From Bacteroidia bacterium (lineage in GTDB: Bacteria; Bacteroidota; Bacteroidia; B-17B0; Aurantibacillaceae), in assembly GCA_025362575.1 (NCBI GenBank), contig JANYIQ010000137.1, positions 1-37,885 on the forward strand: DNA of 37,885 bases. Direction: 5' to 3'. The first letter of the stretch is position 1, and every line of letters begins with the position of its first letter. Made by a program: the position numbers and the translations under genes. The notes under the pieces were generated by a model. The model was not told where the DNA came from. It worked only from the letters and a program-made list of their open reading frames with translations, and did no database searches. Of this stretch, positions 15,858-23,309 are shown piece after piece.

Positions 15858-15906
15858 TTTTTCTTTTGGTTTTTAAATGTTTTTTAATTGGTTGTTTCTG
15901 AAATCG

Positions 15907-15979
15907 GGTACAAAGGTCAGGAGATTGTTCTCCCTGCTTTCCTGCGAACAAAGCCATTGACGGGCATTGACAGGTATTG
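15907..15979 (-). promoter_or_regulatory. Iteron promoter copy 2
   Basis: Read leftward: iterons CAATACCTGT, CAATGCCCGT and CAATGGCTTT at 15979-15950, then an inverted repeat GGAGA/TCTCC (15920-15933), then GACCTTTGTACCCG with TTTG at 15914-15911. The iteron-to-TTTG distance is 65. Copy 1 and copy 2 remain similar over about 97 bases, so they look like a duplication. It precedes the 167-residue protein gene. Confidence 0.7.
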
Positions 15980-15992
15980 CAGGGCTTTAAAA

Positions 15993-16220
15993 TCAAAACT
16001 CTGTTTTTGAAAAGCGTTTTTGTCCCGGAATTCCGTATTTATTAATGATGGCTTCGACCTGGATGGCCGTTAACCAATTCTTCATGCAGGGTTCTTTTGT
16101 TTCAGGCAGTTCTTTTAACCAGCGCCGAAAAGAGGATTCAGGAATGCCATACATCAGGCGCAGTTCTTTTTTCGTGTAGGCCTTGATTTCAAAAGCCTCG
16201 GTAGACTTATTCTCTTCCAT
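15993..16220 (-). CDS. Small HTH DNA-binding protein
   Basis: A protein of 75 residues with AYTKKELRLMYGIPESSFRRWL at about 14-35, which reads as a helix-turn-helix of the kind found in excisionase-like or DUF4248-type Bacteroidota proteins, followed by WLTAIQVEAIINKYGIPG. It is a paralogue of the 86-residue protein encoded at 18784-19044, which keeps the same order of elements. It starts one base after the stop of the 193-residue gene, so the two form a unit. A regulator or excisionase role is inferred. Confidence 0.65.
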   Translation of the reverse strand: MEENKSTEAFEIKAYTKKELRLMYGIPESSFRRWLKELPETKEPCMKNWLTAIQVEAIINKYGIPGQKRFSKTEF

Positions 16221-16221
16221 G

Positions 16222-16803
16222 TTATATACCGAATTGAATAGCGATGATTACGTTATTGAAAATTTGCAAAAGGTCGAATTGCTTTTGCTCGATGAGCAGG
16301 CGGCGGTATTTATAAAAAGTAAAATGTCCAGGACTTTCGATATACTTTAAAATAGCGTTTGCAAAAGTTGTAATGCCCTTATTATAATCCGGAACATTTT
16401 TGCGGACTTCATTTACACTCGCAAGCCATGATGCAGTTCCACTCAGGCCATTAGGATAATGTATATTCAAAAAGTCCTGCGGCTTTGAAATATAACGGCC
16501 TCTTTTACGTGCAACATAACGTTTTACTAAACAGATGCGCTCGATTAATTCTTTAAAGTTGCTTTTGCTGTTTTTGCCATTGTAAAAATGCTCGGCGATG
16601 AGTTCTTTGAATTTTTCTTTTTCCTTAGCGGTAAAATCCTTATGAAACCATAATGAGTTCTGCACTACGTTCCAAAGGCTATTAATTAATGTGTCGGTTT
16701 CGACCTGATCCGGTTGCTGGAAAGCATTTAACTGGATTACTTTTGTTTTTTGATTGCTCACTTTCTTAAGTGGCTGGCGATTCGTTTTTCTGATTGCAGT
16801 CAT
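16222..16803 (-). CDS. Hypothetical basic protein of 193 residues, first gene of a regulatory unit
   Basis: A soluble, basic protein. The N-terminal 30 residues are rich in K, R, Q and N; helices follow (LINSLWNVVQNSLWFHKDFTAKEKEKFKELIAEHF), and a basic segment VKRYVARKRGRYISKPQDF could bind nucleic acid. No known domain recognised. It is the first gene after promoter copy 3 with its long decamer array and is coupled to the HTH gene downstream. That arrangement makes the pair the best candidates for the regulator of the iteron promoters, but there is no direct evidence. Confidence 0.6.
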   Translation of the reverse strand: MTAIRKTNRQPLKKVSNQKTKVIQLNAFQQPDQVETDTLINSLWNVVQNSLWFHKDFTAKEKEKFKELIAEHFYNGKNSKSNFKELIERICLVKRYVARKRGRYISKPQDFLNIHYPNGLSGTASWLASVNEVRKNVPDYNKGITTFANAILKYIESPGHFTFYKYRRLLIEQKQFDLLQIFNNVIIAIQFGI

Positions 16804-16849
16804 GTTTTCTTTTTTTTTATGATTTATTTTTCTTTTTTCTTAGATTACG

Positions 16850-17052
16850 AGTACAAAGTTCCGACAATGAAAAAGCGTTTTCGCCGAGAACAGACCGAAA
16901 CGAATCAGAAGAGCGCAATGTGATGTAACATCGTACTAAAGAAACCGGAAGAGCGCAAAACAAAGCAGAACAGCGCAGAAGAGACCGAAACAAACCGGAA
17001 CAGGGCAGAAGCGCTTCGAAACGGAGTTATTGATATGTATTGACAGGTATTA
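16850..17052 (-). promoter_or_regulatory. Iteron promoter copy 3, with extended spacer
   Basis: Read leftward: iterons TAATACCTGT, CAATACATAT and CAATAACTCC at 17052-17023, then 165 bases of mainly 10-bp repeats, then GGAACTTTGTACTCG with TTTG at 16857-16854. The iteron-to-TTTG distance is 195, which is 65 plus 130, so the extra length is 13 decamers and helical phase is unchanged from the other copies. It precedes the 193-residue gene with 51 bases between the TTTG box and ATG. Confidence 0.65.
16883..17022 (-). repeat. Degenerate 10-bp tandem array
   Basis: Read leftward, successive decamers share the pattern TSTTYYGSKY, for example TGTTCCGGTT, TGTTTCGGTC, TCTTCTGCGC, TGTTCTGCTT, TGTTTTGCGC and TCTTCCGGTT (17002-16943), then three less regular units and again TCTTCTGATT, CGTTTCGGTC and TGTTCTCGGC (16912-16883). 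The period is exactly ten through 14 units. It is too short and degenerate for CRISPR or a VNTR and lies between the iterons and the promoter box. Confidence 0.7.
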
Positions 17053-17065
17053 AATTAAAAACAAA

Positions 17066-17087
17066 AAAGCCGGATGGCTCCGGCTTT
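17066..17087 (-). terminator. Rho-independent terminator after the lipoprotein gene
   Basis: A 9-bp perfect stem AAAGCCGGA / TCCGGCTTT with a four-base loop. On the minus strand the stem is followed by a T run (TTTTTTGTTTTT), so it ends leftward transcripts that come from the aspartyl-protease-like gene, about 65 bases past its stop. It insulates the promoter copy 3 from upstream read-through. Confidence 0.8.
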
Positions 17088-17151
17088 AATGAAATTATTG
17101 AATCTAAAATCTGAAGAGAAAAATGTTTTCCGAGGTGTAATTAAATCAGTA

Positions 17152-18297
17152 TTAATTTTGACTATCTATTTTTATTTCTTTATTTTCCTTTGTAAGTGCA
17201 ATTATTGATTTTGTTTTCCTTAAGTCTTGCAACCATTCTAAAAATTCGCAATAGGATGCAAATTCATTGGGTTTCTTTCCATTTACAGACTTTAACTCAT
17301 CGCCTATGTTTATGACGAGCTTATCGTTTACTTCAATGCTTTTACCGTCCACGATAAAATAATCTTTGCCTAAGTCCACAGAAAAATAAGATACAACTTT
17401 GTCTTTGTTAATGCTAACCGGCAATTCAAGAAATATCTTTCTTTGCTTAGTATCAATATAAACTACATTAAACCTTCTCAGAAGCAATGCGCCTATCCTT
17501 CGTTCTTTGTTTTTCTTGGAAAACGTAACGTTCACATTATCTATTGAAATCCCTGAAAGATCGATATCACAATTAACTATGATACTTGTATCAGGCTTTG
17601 ATTTCCCATTCACTCCCCATGCAGAGGATATTACTTTTGTGATTTTGTTTCTAATTTTGAGATTCCGATTGAATTCATCATAATGTTTCATCGGTAATTC
17701 AATTTCAAAACGGCCTCCGTAATCTATTAGGCATGTATCGAAACTATAACCATTCACAGAAAAATTAGAAAAAAATCTATATGAAGAATAAAAAAAATAA
17801 TTTATTGACTTGGATTTTTCCTGAGTTTGAAACGGTTTACTTGATGCAATAAGACAGTCATTTGTAATTTTCCAATTACTATGACTAATGATGTTGTTTC
17901 CGATTATTCCATCTGCGATACAATTAAATAAAATCGGGAAATTCATTCTTGTTGCGTATAGATCGGTGTATTTTAAACCGGAAATTTGCAGTTCATTTAT
18001 TTTATCGAAACCACTGTTAGTAACATTCCCATTTGAATCCTTAATTTTTGCCGTTATATTGCTTTTGCTAATTGAAGTATCCTTGTTCAAAACAAGCATG
18101 TCAGCACCTGTATCAAAAATGAGAGTTTTCTTATTTCCATTAATTTTTGTTTCAACCGAAATCAATCCATATTTATCTTTGTATTTTATAGTATCGAGGT
18201 ATTCCTTATGGACTAACTCACCGGATACCAAATGCAATTTTTTAGTGCATGAATTCAAAATAAAAAGTGTAGAAAATAAAATGATGATTTGTTTCAT
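17152..18297 (-). CDS. Lipoprotein with retropepsin-like aspartyl protease domain and C-terminal PDZ-like domain
   Basis: A protein of 381 residues. MKQIIILFSTLFILNSC is a lipoprotein signal with the lipobox cysteine at 17. Residues about 40-150 have LIFDTGADMLVLN, the D-T-G-(A) active-site loop of clan AA proteases, and later ADGIIGNNII as the partner hydrophobic-hydrophobic-G. A second half with CLIDYGGRFEIEL and IGALLLRRFNVVYID repeats this layout with a degraded D-Y-G-G. The last 90 residues (INIGDELKSVNGKKPNEF) look PDZ-like. It has its own terminator and a more AT-rich composition than the structural genes, so it looks like cargo expressed by the host. Substrate unknown. Confidence 0.75.
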   Translation of the reverse strand: MKQIIILFSTLFILNSCTKKLHLVSGELVHKEYLDTIKYKDKYGLISVETKINGNKKTLIFDTGADMLVLNKDTSISKSNITAKIKDSNGNVTNSGFDKINELQISGLKYTDLYATRMNFPILFNCIADGIIGNNIISHSNWKITNDCLIASSKPFQTQEKSKSINYFFYSSYRFFSNFSVNGYSFDTCLIDYGGRFEIELPMKHYDEFNRNLKIRNKITKVISSAWGVNGKSKPDTSIIVNCDIDLSGISIDNVNVTFSKKNKERRIGALLLRRFNVVYIDTKQRKIFLELPVSINKDKVVSYFSVDLGKDYFIVDGKSIEVNDKLVINIGDELKSVNGKKPNEFASYCEFLEWLQDLRKTKSIIALTKENKEIKIDSQN

Positions 18298-18325
18298 ATC
18301 CGGTTTGTTTTATTTGTGCATAAAA

Positions 18326-18751
18326 CTATTTTTTTATTTCATGGGTTCTTTTTTCAAATCCCTCAATAATCCCTTGCAATCGTTGATCTTTCAGCAGGTG
18401 TGCGTCCCTTTGTAATACGCCTGCTAAAGACGGCCAGTAATCCACAAAATATTTTACGTGCTTTTTATTTAAGGCAAGACTGATCTTCGCCCGGCGCACA
18501 ACTTCCTTTAACCCGGTTTCAATTTGATGGTATGTTTTTTCTGTGGGTTTCTTGGAAGCTGTGTAAAGTGAAAAAGTGTCCGCCAAGTGAATGGAAAAAT
18601 CATGTATGCGAACCATAACTTCATGCCTTGTTTTTTTGTCAAGACTTTTCTCCCTGACAAAATCGTCGGTCACGTAGTAGATGTCCATAAATTTCAGGTC
18701 TCGTTTAAATAATCGAGGTTCCTTCTTTGAGTGCTGCTTGGTACTTGCCAT
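18326..18751 (-). CDS. Hypothetical protein of 141 residues
   Basis: A soluble, basic and mainly helical protein: DIYYVTDDFVREKSLDKKTRHEVMVRIHDFSIHLADTF contains no hydrophobic run long enough for a membrane, and the end QRLQGIIEGFEKRTHEIKK is helical. ATG at 18751 follows an A-rich leader and the gene lies 32 bases after the stop of the HTH gene. No family recognised. Its position between a repressor region and the structural transcript suggests an early regulatory or replication accessory role. Confidence 0.55.
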   Translation of the reverse strand: MASTKQHSKKEPRLFKRDLKFMDIYYVTDDFVREKSLDKKTRHEVMVRIHDFSIHLADTFSLYTASKKPTEKTYHQIETGLKEVVRRAKISLALNKKHVKYFVDYWPSLAGVLQRDAHLLKDQRLQGIIEGFEKRTHEIKK

Positions 18752-18783
18752 GTTTTTAGTTTTTGAGATTTTAATTGTATTTT

Positions 18784-19044
18784 TTAGTTTGAAGCGATTT
18801 GATTACTTCCCAGCAATTTATTCTGTTCAGCAGGTGGTTCGTACTTATCCTTAAGCATACAGGGCGGTAAACCCAGCCTTTTGAATATGTTTTCGACTTG
18901 AAGGACGGAATAGTAACGTCCTAATTTTTTTCCAACGTGTTCTTCATGCGTTTTAAACATCGTAAAGAATGATCTCGGCGTAACCTCATAGAGGGCGGCC
19001 AGTTCGCGCTTGCTATATGGCCTGATTCCTAACTTTGCGTTCAT
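18784..19044 (-). CDS. Small HTH DNA-binding protein (paralogue of the 75-residue protein)
   Basis: A protein of 86 residues with PYSKRELAALYEVTPRSFFTMF (about 9-30) as helix-turn-helix, then GRYYSVLQVENIFKRLGLPP. The same elements occur in the protein encoded at 15993-16220 (YTKKELRLMYGIPESSF and AIQVEAIINKYGIP), so the element has two divergent copies of one small DNA-binding family. It starts 32 bases after the repressor stop and may be in its transcript. Role unknown; excisionase-like or repressor accessory are options. Confidence 0.65.
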   Translation of the reverse strand: MNAKLGIRPYSKRELAALYEVTPRSFFTMFKTHEEHVGKKLGRYYSVLQVENIFKRLGLPPCMLKDKYEPPAEQNKLLGSNQIASN

Positions 19045-19076
19045 ATACTTGTGTTTTTTTGTTACTAAATAAAAAA

Positions 19077-20108
19077 TTAACTGTACCGTTCTAAAAATTC
19101 CTCTTCATGCAAATGGAAAAACCCGGCCATTTGTTTTACACTCATCTTTTGTTTTGTTCTGTATTTTGTAATGAGATCACGGAGCAATCGTCCACGCTCA
19201 ATTGTTAGGTCGAGTTCTTTTGGTTCCCGCCTTCTTATTTTTAATGCGTTAAACAAACTGATAACGTAGCGTTTTTGATTTTCGCTTACAGTATTTAAAT
19301 CCACCGCCCGGTATAAAAGTGAGAGCATGGATACTTTCCATTTTCCTTTTAAGCGTGCCAGCAAATCCACATCGACATTCTCACTCAGGTCTTTTAAAAT
19401 ATCTTCGGCGGGCATTAAAAATTCTGCGGCAAACAAATTGGTTTCTTTTGAAAGATCATTAAAGGTATTAAGTGCGGCGCGTGTATGCATGATAATGTGT
19501 CCTAATTCATAAGCGAGTGTAAAGCGCAAGCGGTCACCCAATAATTTTTTGTTATAAAAGATCACCGGAAATTTATCGTCTATCAAAATACTACGGCTAT
19601 CCACACGCTCCGTATCAAATTCCACCGGAACAGTTATAATACCATGCGATTCTAATATTTTTGTTAGGTCTTCGATAACTCCTTTTGGAAGTTTCCAAAG
19701 TGAACGCAGTTTTTTTGCCGCTTCTTCCGCTGATCCAACTTCCGAAATCGGTATTGAAGGAACTTTTGGTGCTTCTAATTGCACGGCGTTTAATAAGCGG
19801 GTGATGTTCATCTGATACAAGTTGATGTTGGCATCAATTTGCATGAGCGTTTTTGCGGGTACTTTATCCCGCATACGGTATAAGGCCGCAGGTAATATGT
19901 CCGTGTCCGTATAAAAGAATGTTTCCTGAAATTTTAATGCGGCCAGCAGTTTATTAATAGAGTCCGGCGACATCTGAATACTGTCTTGTTCGAACCGGGA
20001 AATGGTGGAACGGCTCACTCCTGATACCTCGGCGAGATCCATTTGTGAGTAGCCTCTTGCTTCACGAGCGAGGGCTAACATCTTTGGATTTATTTTTTCG
20101 TTTTGCAT
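19077..20108 (-). CDS. Repressor: Cro/C1-type HTH fused to ImmA/IrrE-like domain with altered zinc motif
   Basis: A protein of 343 residues. Residues 8-60 are an XRE/Cro-C1 helix-turn-helix (ARGYSQMDLAEVSGVSRSTI). Residues about 120-260 are an ImmA/IrrE (DUF955) metallopeptidase-like domain, but the usual HExxH reads YELGH: Y200, E201, H204, with the downstream FAAEFLMP helix intact (E229). The first zinc ligand is therefore replaced; CAT to TAT is a single base change. The C-terminus (about 260-343) is helical. It is probably the lysogeny-type repressor and is divergent from the gene at 20403. Loss of peptidase activity would change how induction works. Confidence 0.85.
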   Translation of the reverse strand: MQNEKINPKMLALAREARGYSQMDLAEVSGVSRSTISRFEQDSIQMSPDSINKLLAALKFQETFFYTDTDILPAALYRMRDKVPAKTLMQIDANINLYQMNITRLLNAVQLEAPKVPSIPISEVGSAEEAAKKLRSLWKLPKGVIEDLTKILESHGIITVPVEFDTERVDSRSILIDDKFPVIFYNKKLLGDRLRFTLAYELGHIIMHTRAALNTFNDLSKETNLFAAEFLMPAEDILKDLSENVDVDLLARLKGKWKVSMLSLLYRAVDLNTVSENQKRYVISLFNALKIRRREPKELDLTIERGRLLRDLITKYRTKQKMSVKQMAGFFHLHEEEFLERYS

Positions 20109-20134
20109 TTAATTTTAAAATCTGATCGACGGGA

Positions 20135-20142
20135 CAAATGTA
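20135..20142 (-). promoter_or_regulatory. -7 box for the repressor gene
   Basis: Read leftward the sequence is TACATTTG, a perfect match to TAnnTTTG, 27 bases upstream of the repressor ATG. No clear -33 element was recognised. Confidence 0.5.
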
Positions 20143-20210
20143 TGTTGTTTTTGTTTTAAAATTAAATTCGGTGCTGAATATTGATTAAAATAATGATTAA
20201 CTTATTGACT

Positions 20211-20257
20211 TTCAGGTAGAATAAATTTTGCCAGTTAAAGGGTTACTGGAACCTGAA
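20211..20257. promoter_or_regulatory. Nested inverted repeats between divergent promoters
   Basis: TTCAGGT (20211-20217) and ACCTGAA (20251-20257) form an outer pair, and CCAGT (20231-20235) with ACTGG (20245-20249) an inner pair. No T run follows, so a protein-binding site is more likely than a terminator. It lies between the two divergent control genes. Confidence 0.4.
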
Positions 20258-20317
20258 TCCGGATTGCCTTTCACGTTAATACGTAGTATTAAAGTAAAAT
20301 AATTACGTATTTTATTA

Positions 20318-20389
20318 GTATAAGAACAGTATAATTAGTTTATTATAAATGTATATCAAAGTATAATAAAAGTATATTTGTAGTATAAT
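20318..20389 (+). promoter_or_regulatory. Promoter of the divergent gene with 11-bp phased GTATA array
   Basis: TATATTTG at 20373-20380 is a perfect -7 box, 22 bases before the ATG at 20403. GTATA motifs occur at 20318, 20329, 20351, 20361, 20372 and 20383, that is 10-11 bases or a multiple apart, on one face of the helix. A further palindromic AATACGTAGTATT lies just upstream (about 20278-20290). This suggests strong operator control of the gene. Confidence 0.55.
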
Positions 20390-20402
20390 TAATAATTTTA
20401 CT

Positions 20403-20888
20403 ATGAAAGATTGGGAACGACGTGCAAAATTCGCCATCAAAAAGGAAGTTCTGAAAGAATTTGATGACTGGAGCAAAGAGGACTTTATAGAGTACATCCT
20501 GCAACTTCGTGAGTTAATCGAGGTTCAAAAGGTGGATTTAATGCCAAAGAGTTCTGAAACCGGAAAAACGGAGCCTGTAAAAGAAAGCCAGTTCAATAAA
20601 GATTGGTCGATCCCGACTCAGATCGTTTTTATTCTGCATCTTTCTCATAAACCGCTGCTCTCATCTGAAATATTCACCATGATCACCCGGCTTGACAAGT
20701 CCTTTAAAGACTTTATGAATGCCGAAACCGTGCTTTCCAATTACCTGTCCCGGAGCGTTAAATCAGGCCGCATCAAAAAAATAAAGCTACCGGGGATAAG
20801 AACGCTGTATTTTGCGCTCCCGGAATGGGTGAAGGAAAACGGAGAACTTCGGGAGGAGTTTAAGGAACACATTAAAATTTTTACGTAA
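20403..20888 (+). CDS. Divergent regulator-like protein with C-terminal winged-helix-like region
   Basis: A protein of 161 residues. The N-terminal 45 residues are charged and helical (RRAKFAIKKEVLKEFDDWSKEDF). After a polar linker, residues about 75-145 read as a winged helix: TQIVFILHLSHKPLLSSEIFTMITRL, then a recognition-type helix AETVLSNYLSRSVKSGRI and a wing KKIKLPGIRTLYFALPEWV. It is transcribed away from the repressor out of an array of phased GTATA sites and is probably the early counterpart of the repressor. No specific family recognised. Confidence 0.65.
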   Translation: MKDWERRAKFAIKKEVLKEFDDWSKEDFIEYILQLRELIEVQKVDLMPKSSETGKTEPVKESQFNKDWSIPTQIVFILHLSHKPLLSSEIFTMITRLDKSFKDFMNAETVLSNYLSRSVKSGRIKKIKLPGIRTLYFALPEWVKENGELREEFKEHIKIFT

Positions 20889-21104
20889 AAATAAAGTAGT
20901 TTGATGCTCACCTGTGCTTTCATAGTTTTTTATTTTCATTTTATCGTGCCTGTATGTAAAATCAACATTCGGTCTATAAAGAAGAACGATCGCTTTTTTA
21001 TAACGAATGTTTTTTGTCTAACGAAATTTTGTCCGCCCACTTACCTATAACGGTTTACACGTCTTAGCTGGTACAGCTACGTCTAGTCTACGTGTCCGCA
21101 GAAA
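20889..21104. other. Intergenic stretch with no gene seen
   Basis: No ORF on either strand looks real. It holds a degenerate direct repeat (21013-21037), a palindrome AGCTG-GTA-CAGCT at 21066-21078 and a short TACGT direct repeat. No terminator with a T run was found for the gene at 20403-20888. Confidence 0.4.
21013..21037 (+). repeat. Left flank repeat of the two-gene insert
   Basis: TTTGTCTAACG followed after seven bases by GTCCGCC. It matches 23546-23570 in the same orientation at 20 of 25 positions. The pair encloses the secreted-protein and 7TM-sensor genes, about 2.5 kb apart. Confidence 0.45.
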
Positions 21105-21569
21105 TTAAGATCGCCAGTTTATTGACTCCTCGAATGTAAAACGGTAAACCCATTTATTGTCAATGTAGCCAACGAGTACGCCAAAACCTTTATAATATTT
21201 TCGTTTAGCATCGTACAGATACCAAGCTTTAATTTTGTATTTTACTTTATACTTTTCCCAGTTCGAAATATTTTCAACATCAACGTAGTCGAACTTCATA
21301 TTTTTTGCTAAGGCGGTATCCAGGAAAACTTTTAATTCATTAAATTCTTCAACAATGTCTTTTCTGGTGAAAAGGGATTGGTCGTAAGGTCGTCCTATGT
21401 TGTCAAGATACCATAAACTGGCAAAGGCGGCTGTGTCATTATTTTTTAAACTGGCGACCGTTTTTTCTAACAGTTCGGTGGATTCTTTTTTGGAAATCTT
21501 TTGTCCGAATGATAATTGAAACATTAATGTCAAGACCAGTAATGTTGTCAAACGAAATGTTTTTGTCAT
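21105..21569 (-). CDS. Secreted hypothetical protein of 154 residues
   Basis: MTKTFRLTTLLVLTLMFQLSFGQ is a signal peptide with likely cleavage after FGQ or just before it. The mature part has a helix (ESTELLEKTVASLKNNDTAAFASLW), a middle KDIVEEFNELKVFL and beta-rich end (KYKVKYKIKAWYLYD, FGVLVGYIDNKWVYRFTFEE), an arrangement like SnoaL or DUF3828-type small periplasmic domains, though I cannot name the family. It lies six bases downstream of the sensor gene, so the pair is co-transcribed. Function unknown. Confidence 0.65.
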   Translation of the reverse strand: MTKTFRLTTLLVLTLMFQLSFGQKISKKESTELLEKTVASLKNNDTAAFASLWYLDNIGRPYDQSLFTRKDIVEEFNELKVFLDTALAKNMKFDYVDVENISNWEKYKVKYKIKAWYLYDAKRKYYKGFGVLVGYIDNKWVYRFTFEESINWRS

Positions 21570-21575
21570 TGTCTG

Positions 21576-23126
21576 TTAATTGTTTTTTATTAATTTATTC
21601 AATTGTTTTGCAATATAATTTTCGGTTGGTAATAACGACCGTTGTATCCTTTTAGCATAATGAATACTATCCATTACTTCTTTATTTTTCTCGTGTAATG
21701 TTTGATAGGCTTTATCAACCTCGACTTTTTGTTTTACAACTTCGTCCGTCCGTTCACTTACTTGTTGTTCAAGCATTGCATTTTGATTGGAAAGAATATA
21801 TTGCTTTTCTTTCTCTTGTTCAATAGTTTGTTTAGAAAGAACTTGTACCTGTTCAAGTTGAACGGAAAGATTTTTGTTTGTTTGTGCAAAATCACGCGCG
21901 AGATAAATCGACATAGAGAGCGGAATACTGAGTATAATTAAAACCGCAATTAAAATAAATAATATTCCTATAAAATTAAGCCCAGTAATATGAACACCAT
22001 TATTAAGTAAAGCAATCCCATAAAATATTCCCATTAAGCAAAGAAAAATCATTACGCCTGAAGCAATAATCCATGCACCATCTTTCTTTTTCTTTATAGC
22101 CTGTACCACTCTGTATCCGCAGTCAGCACACATTATTATAATTAGCACGGAAATAACAACTGCTCTTACCTCTAATAAAAACTTAAAATGAAATGAATTC
22201 AGAATAAGAAATAGAAGTACCAGTCCTATACAAATTTTAAAGTATAATGAGTATTTAAAATTAAATAAAGTATATATCATTGTTAGTAGTGAAAGAAAAA
22301 GAATAGGAGGGCAATACAAAAAGTAATAATTCAGTTTAATGGTAAAATCAGGGAAGTGGCTGGTTTCAGCAAGAGCACTAATTCCAAAAGTAAGACACAA
22401 GATAAAAGTAAAAATACTGTAATGTAAATTAGCAGGTTGTTTGCGGTAAAAAAGAAAGATAAGGAGATGTAAAATACAAAGTGCAATAAAGAACCCAAAA
22501 AAGGGCAAACAGACATACAACGTAATTTGACGGGCGCTACTATAATTTGTGATAGCGTCATTGATTGAACTTATTTCAAAATGAAACCCAACGGCGTTTG
22601 CGTCATACTTTTCATAATATGTTTGTGCTTTGGTATTTGAGTATCTAACAGCTATCACATTGTTTTTGCATTTAGTAAATGATACGGCAAAAGGTTCGTT
22701 TTGTGGGTCTATTCTTTTCTCGCAAGAATCATTGGCGCAAACTTTACCAAAATGTTTAATCAGTTTTGCATTCAGGTAAATTTCGGAAGCACCATTATGA
22801 CTTAGGGAAAAAGCAAGTGGCTTATTTATCAATGCGGTGTCAATATTTATAGATAACCTAAACCATCCAATGTTTTCAAAGTAATCTTTTGGTAAATTAT
22901 CAAAATCAAGTCTAGTTTTTACTGAATCCCATATAGCATCATTGTAATCAGGTTTTGCCCATGCTGTATTATCTCCTTTGTGGTATTTCCATTTAGCGGT
23001 ATTAATTTTGTCTAGCCCCGCTTCTGAACTGTCCGACAAGCTAGTACTAATCAATGCTTGTGCATAAGATTGTTGCGCTGCGCTCGCAATGGCAATCAGA
23101 AATAAAATAAATAACCTTCTTTTCAT
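21576..23126 (-). CDS. 7TMR-DISM-type membrane sensor with coiled-coil and truncated output region
   Basis: A protein of 516 residues. A signal peptide (1-22) is followed by an extracellular beta-rich domain (about 40-200) with WFRLSINIDT and AVRYSNTKA, like the glycosyl-hydrolase-2-type sugar-binding fold used by DISM sensors. Seven membrane segments occupy about 203-410, then a coiled coil (about 415-490). The end VMDSIHYAKRIQRSLLPTE is the linker that normally leads into a SpoIIE-type PP2C phosphatase, but the protein stops about 15 residues later. Either the output domain has been lost or the gene belongs to a short form of the family. A TAATTTG box about 35 bases before the ATG may be its promoter. 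Confidence 0.75.
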   Translation of the reverse strand: MKRRLFILFLIAIASAAQQSYAQALISTSLSDSSEAGLDKINTAKWKYHKGDNTAWAKPDYNDAIWDSVKTRLDFDNLPKDYFENIGWFRLSINIDTALINKPLAFSLSHNGASEIYLNAKLIKHFGKVCANDSCEKRIDPQNEPFAVSFTKCKNNVIAVRYSNTKAQTYYEKYDANAVGFHFEISSINDAITNYSSARQITLYVCLPFFGFFIALCILHLLIFLFYRKQPANLHYSIFTFILCLTFGISALAETSHFPDFTIKLNYYFLYCPPILFLSLLTMIYTLFNFKYSLYFKICIGLVLLFLILNSFHFKFLLEVRAVVISVLIIIMCADCGYRVVQAIKKKKDGAWIIASGVMIFLCLMGIFYGIALLNNGVHITGLNFIGILFILIAVLIILSIPLSMSIYLARDFAQTNKNLSVQLEQVQVLSKQTIEQEKEKQYILSNQNAMLEQQVSERTDEVVKQKVEVDKAYQTLHEKNKEVMDSIHYAKRIQRSLLPTENYIAKQLNKLIKNN

Positions 23127-23309
23127 GTGTCGAAGTTACAAATTAAAATAGTCGAGGATTATTGTATAGGCAGTGTATATTATCTTTTTTCATTGTCGAT
23201 CGAGATTTGCCTGTCTGGGCTGGTTGCTTGTAACGGCAGTCTGTCTAAAAACTAACTGTTTAAATACAGTTTACATGTCTGCCGATAAAAAATTAGTTGT
23301 CCTTGCAGA

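Noticed and set aside
1..16803. Tailed prophage or conjugative element
   Set aside because: No terminase, portal, tail, relaxase or type IV secretion gene is visible in this part; the missing left end could still change this.
16883..17022. CRISPR-like array
   Set aside because: The unit is 10 bases, degenerate and without spacers; no cas gene is near.
17888..18415. Rightward 175-residue ORF
   Set aside because: Antisense to the lipoprotein gene, which has a clear signal peptide and D-T-G-A motif.
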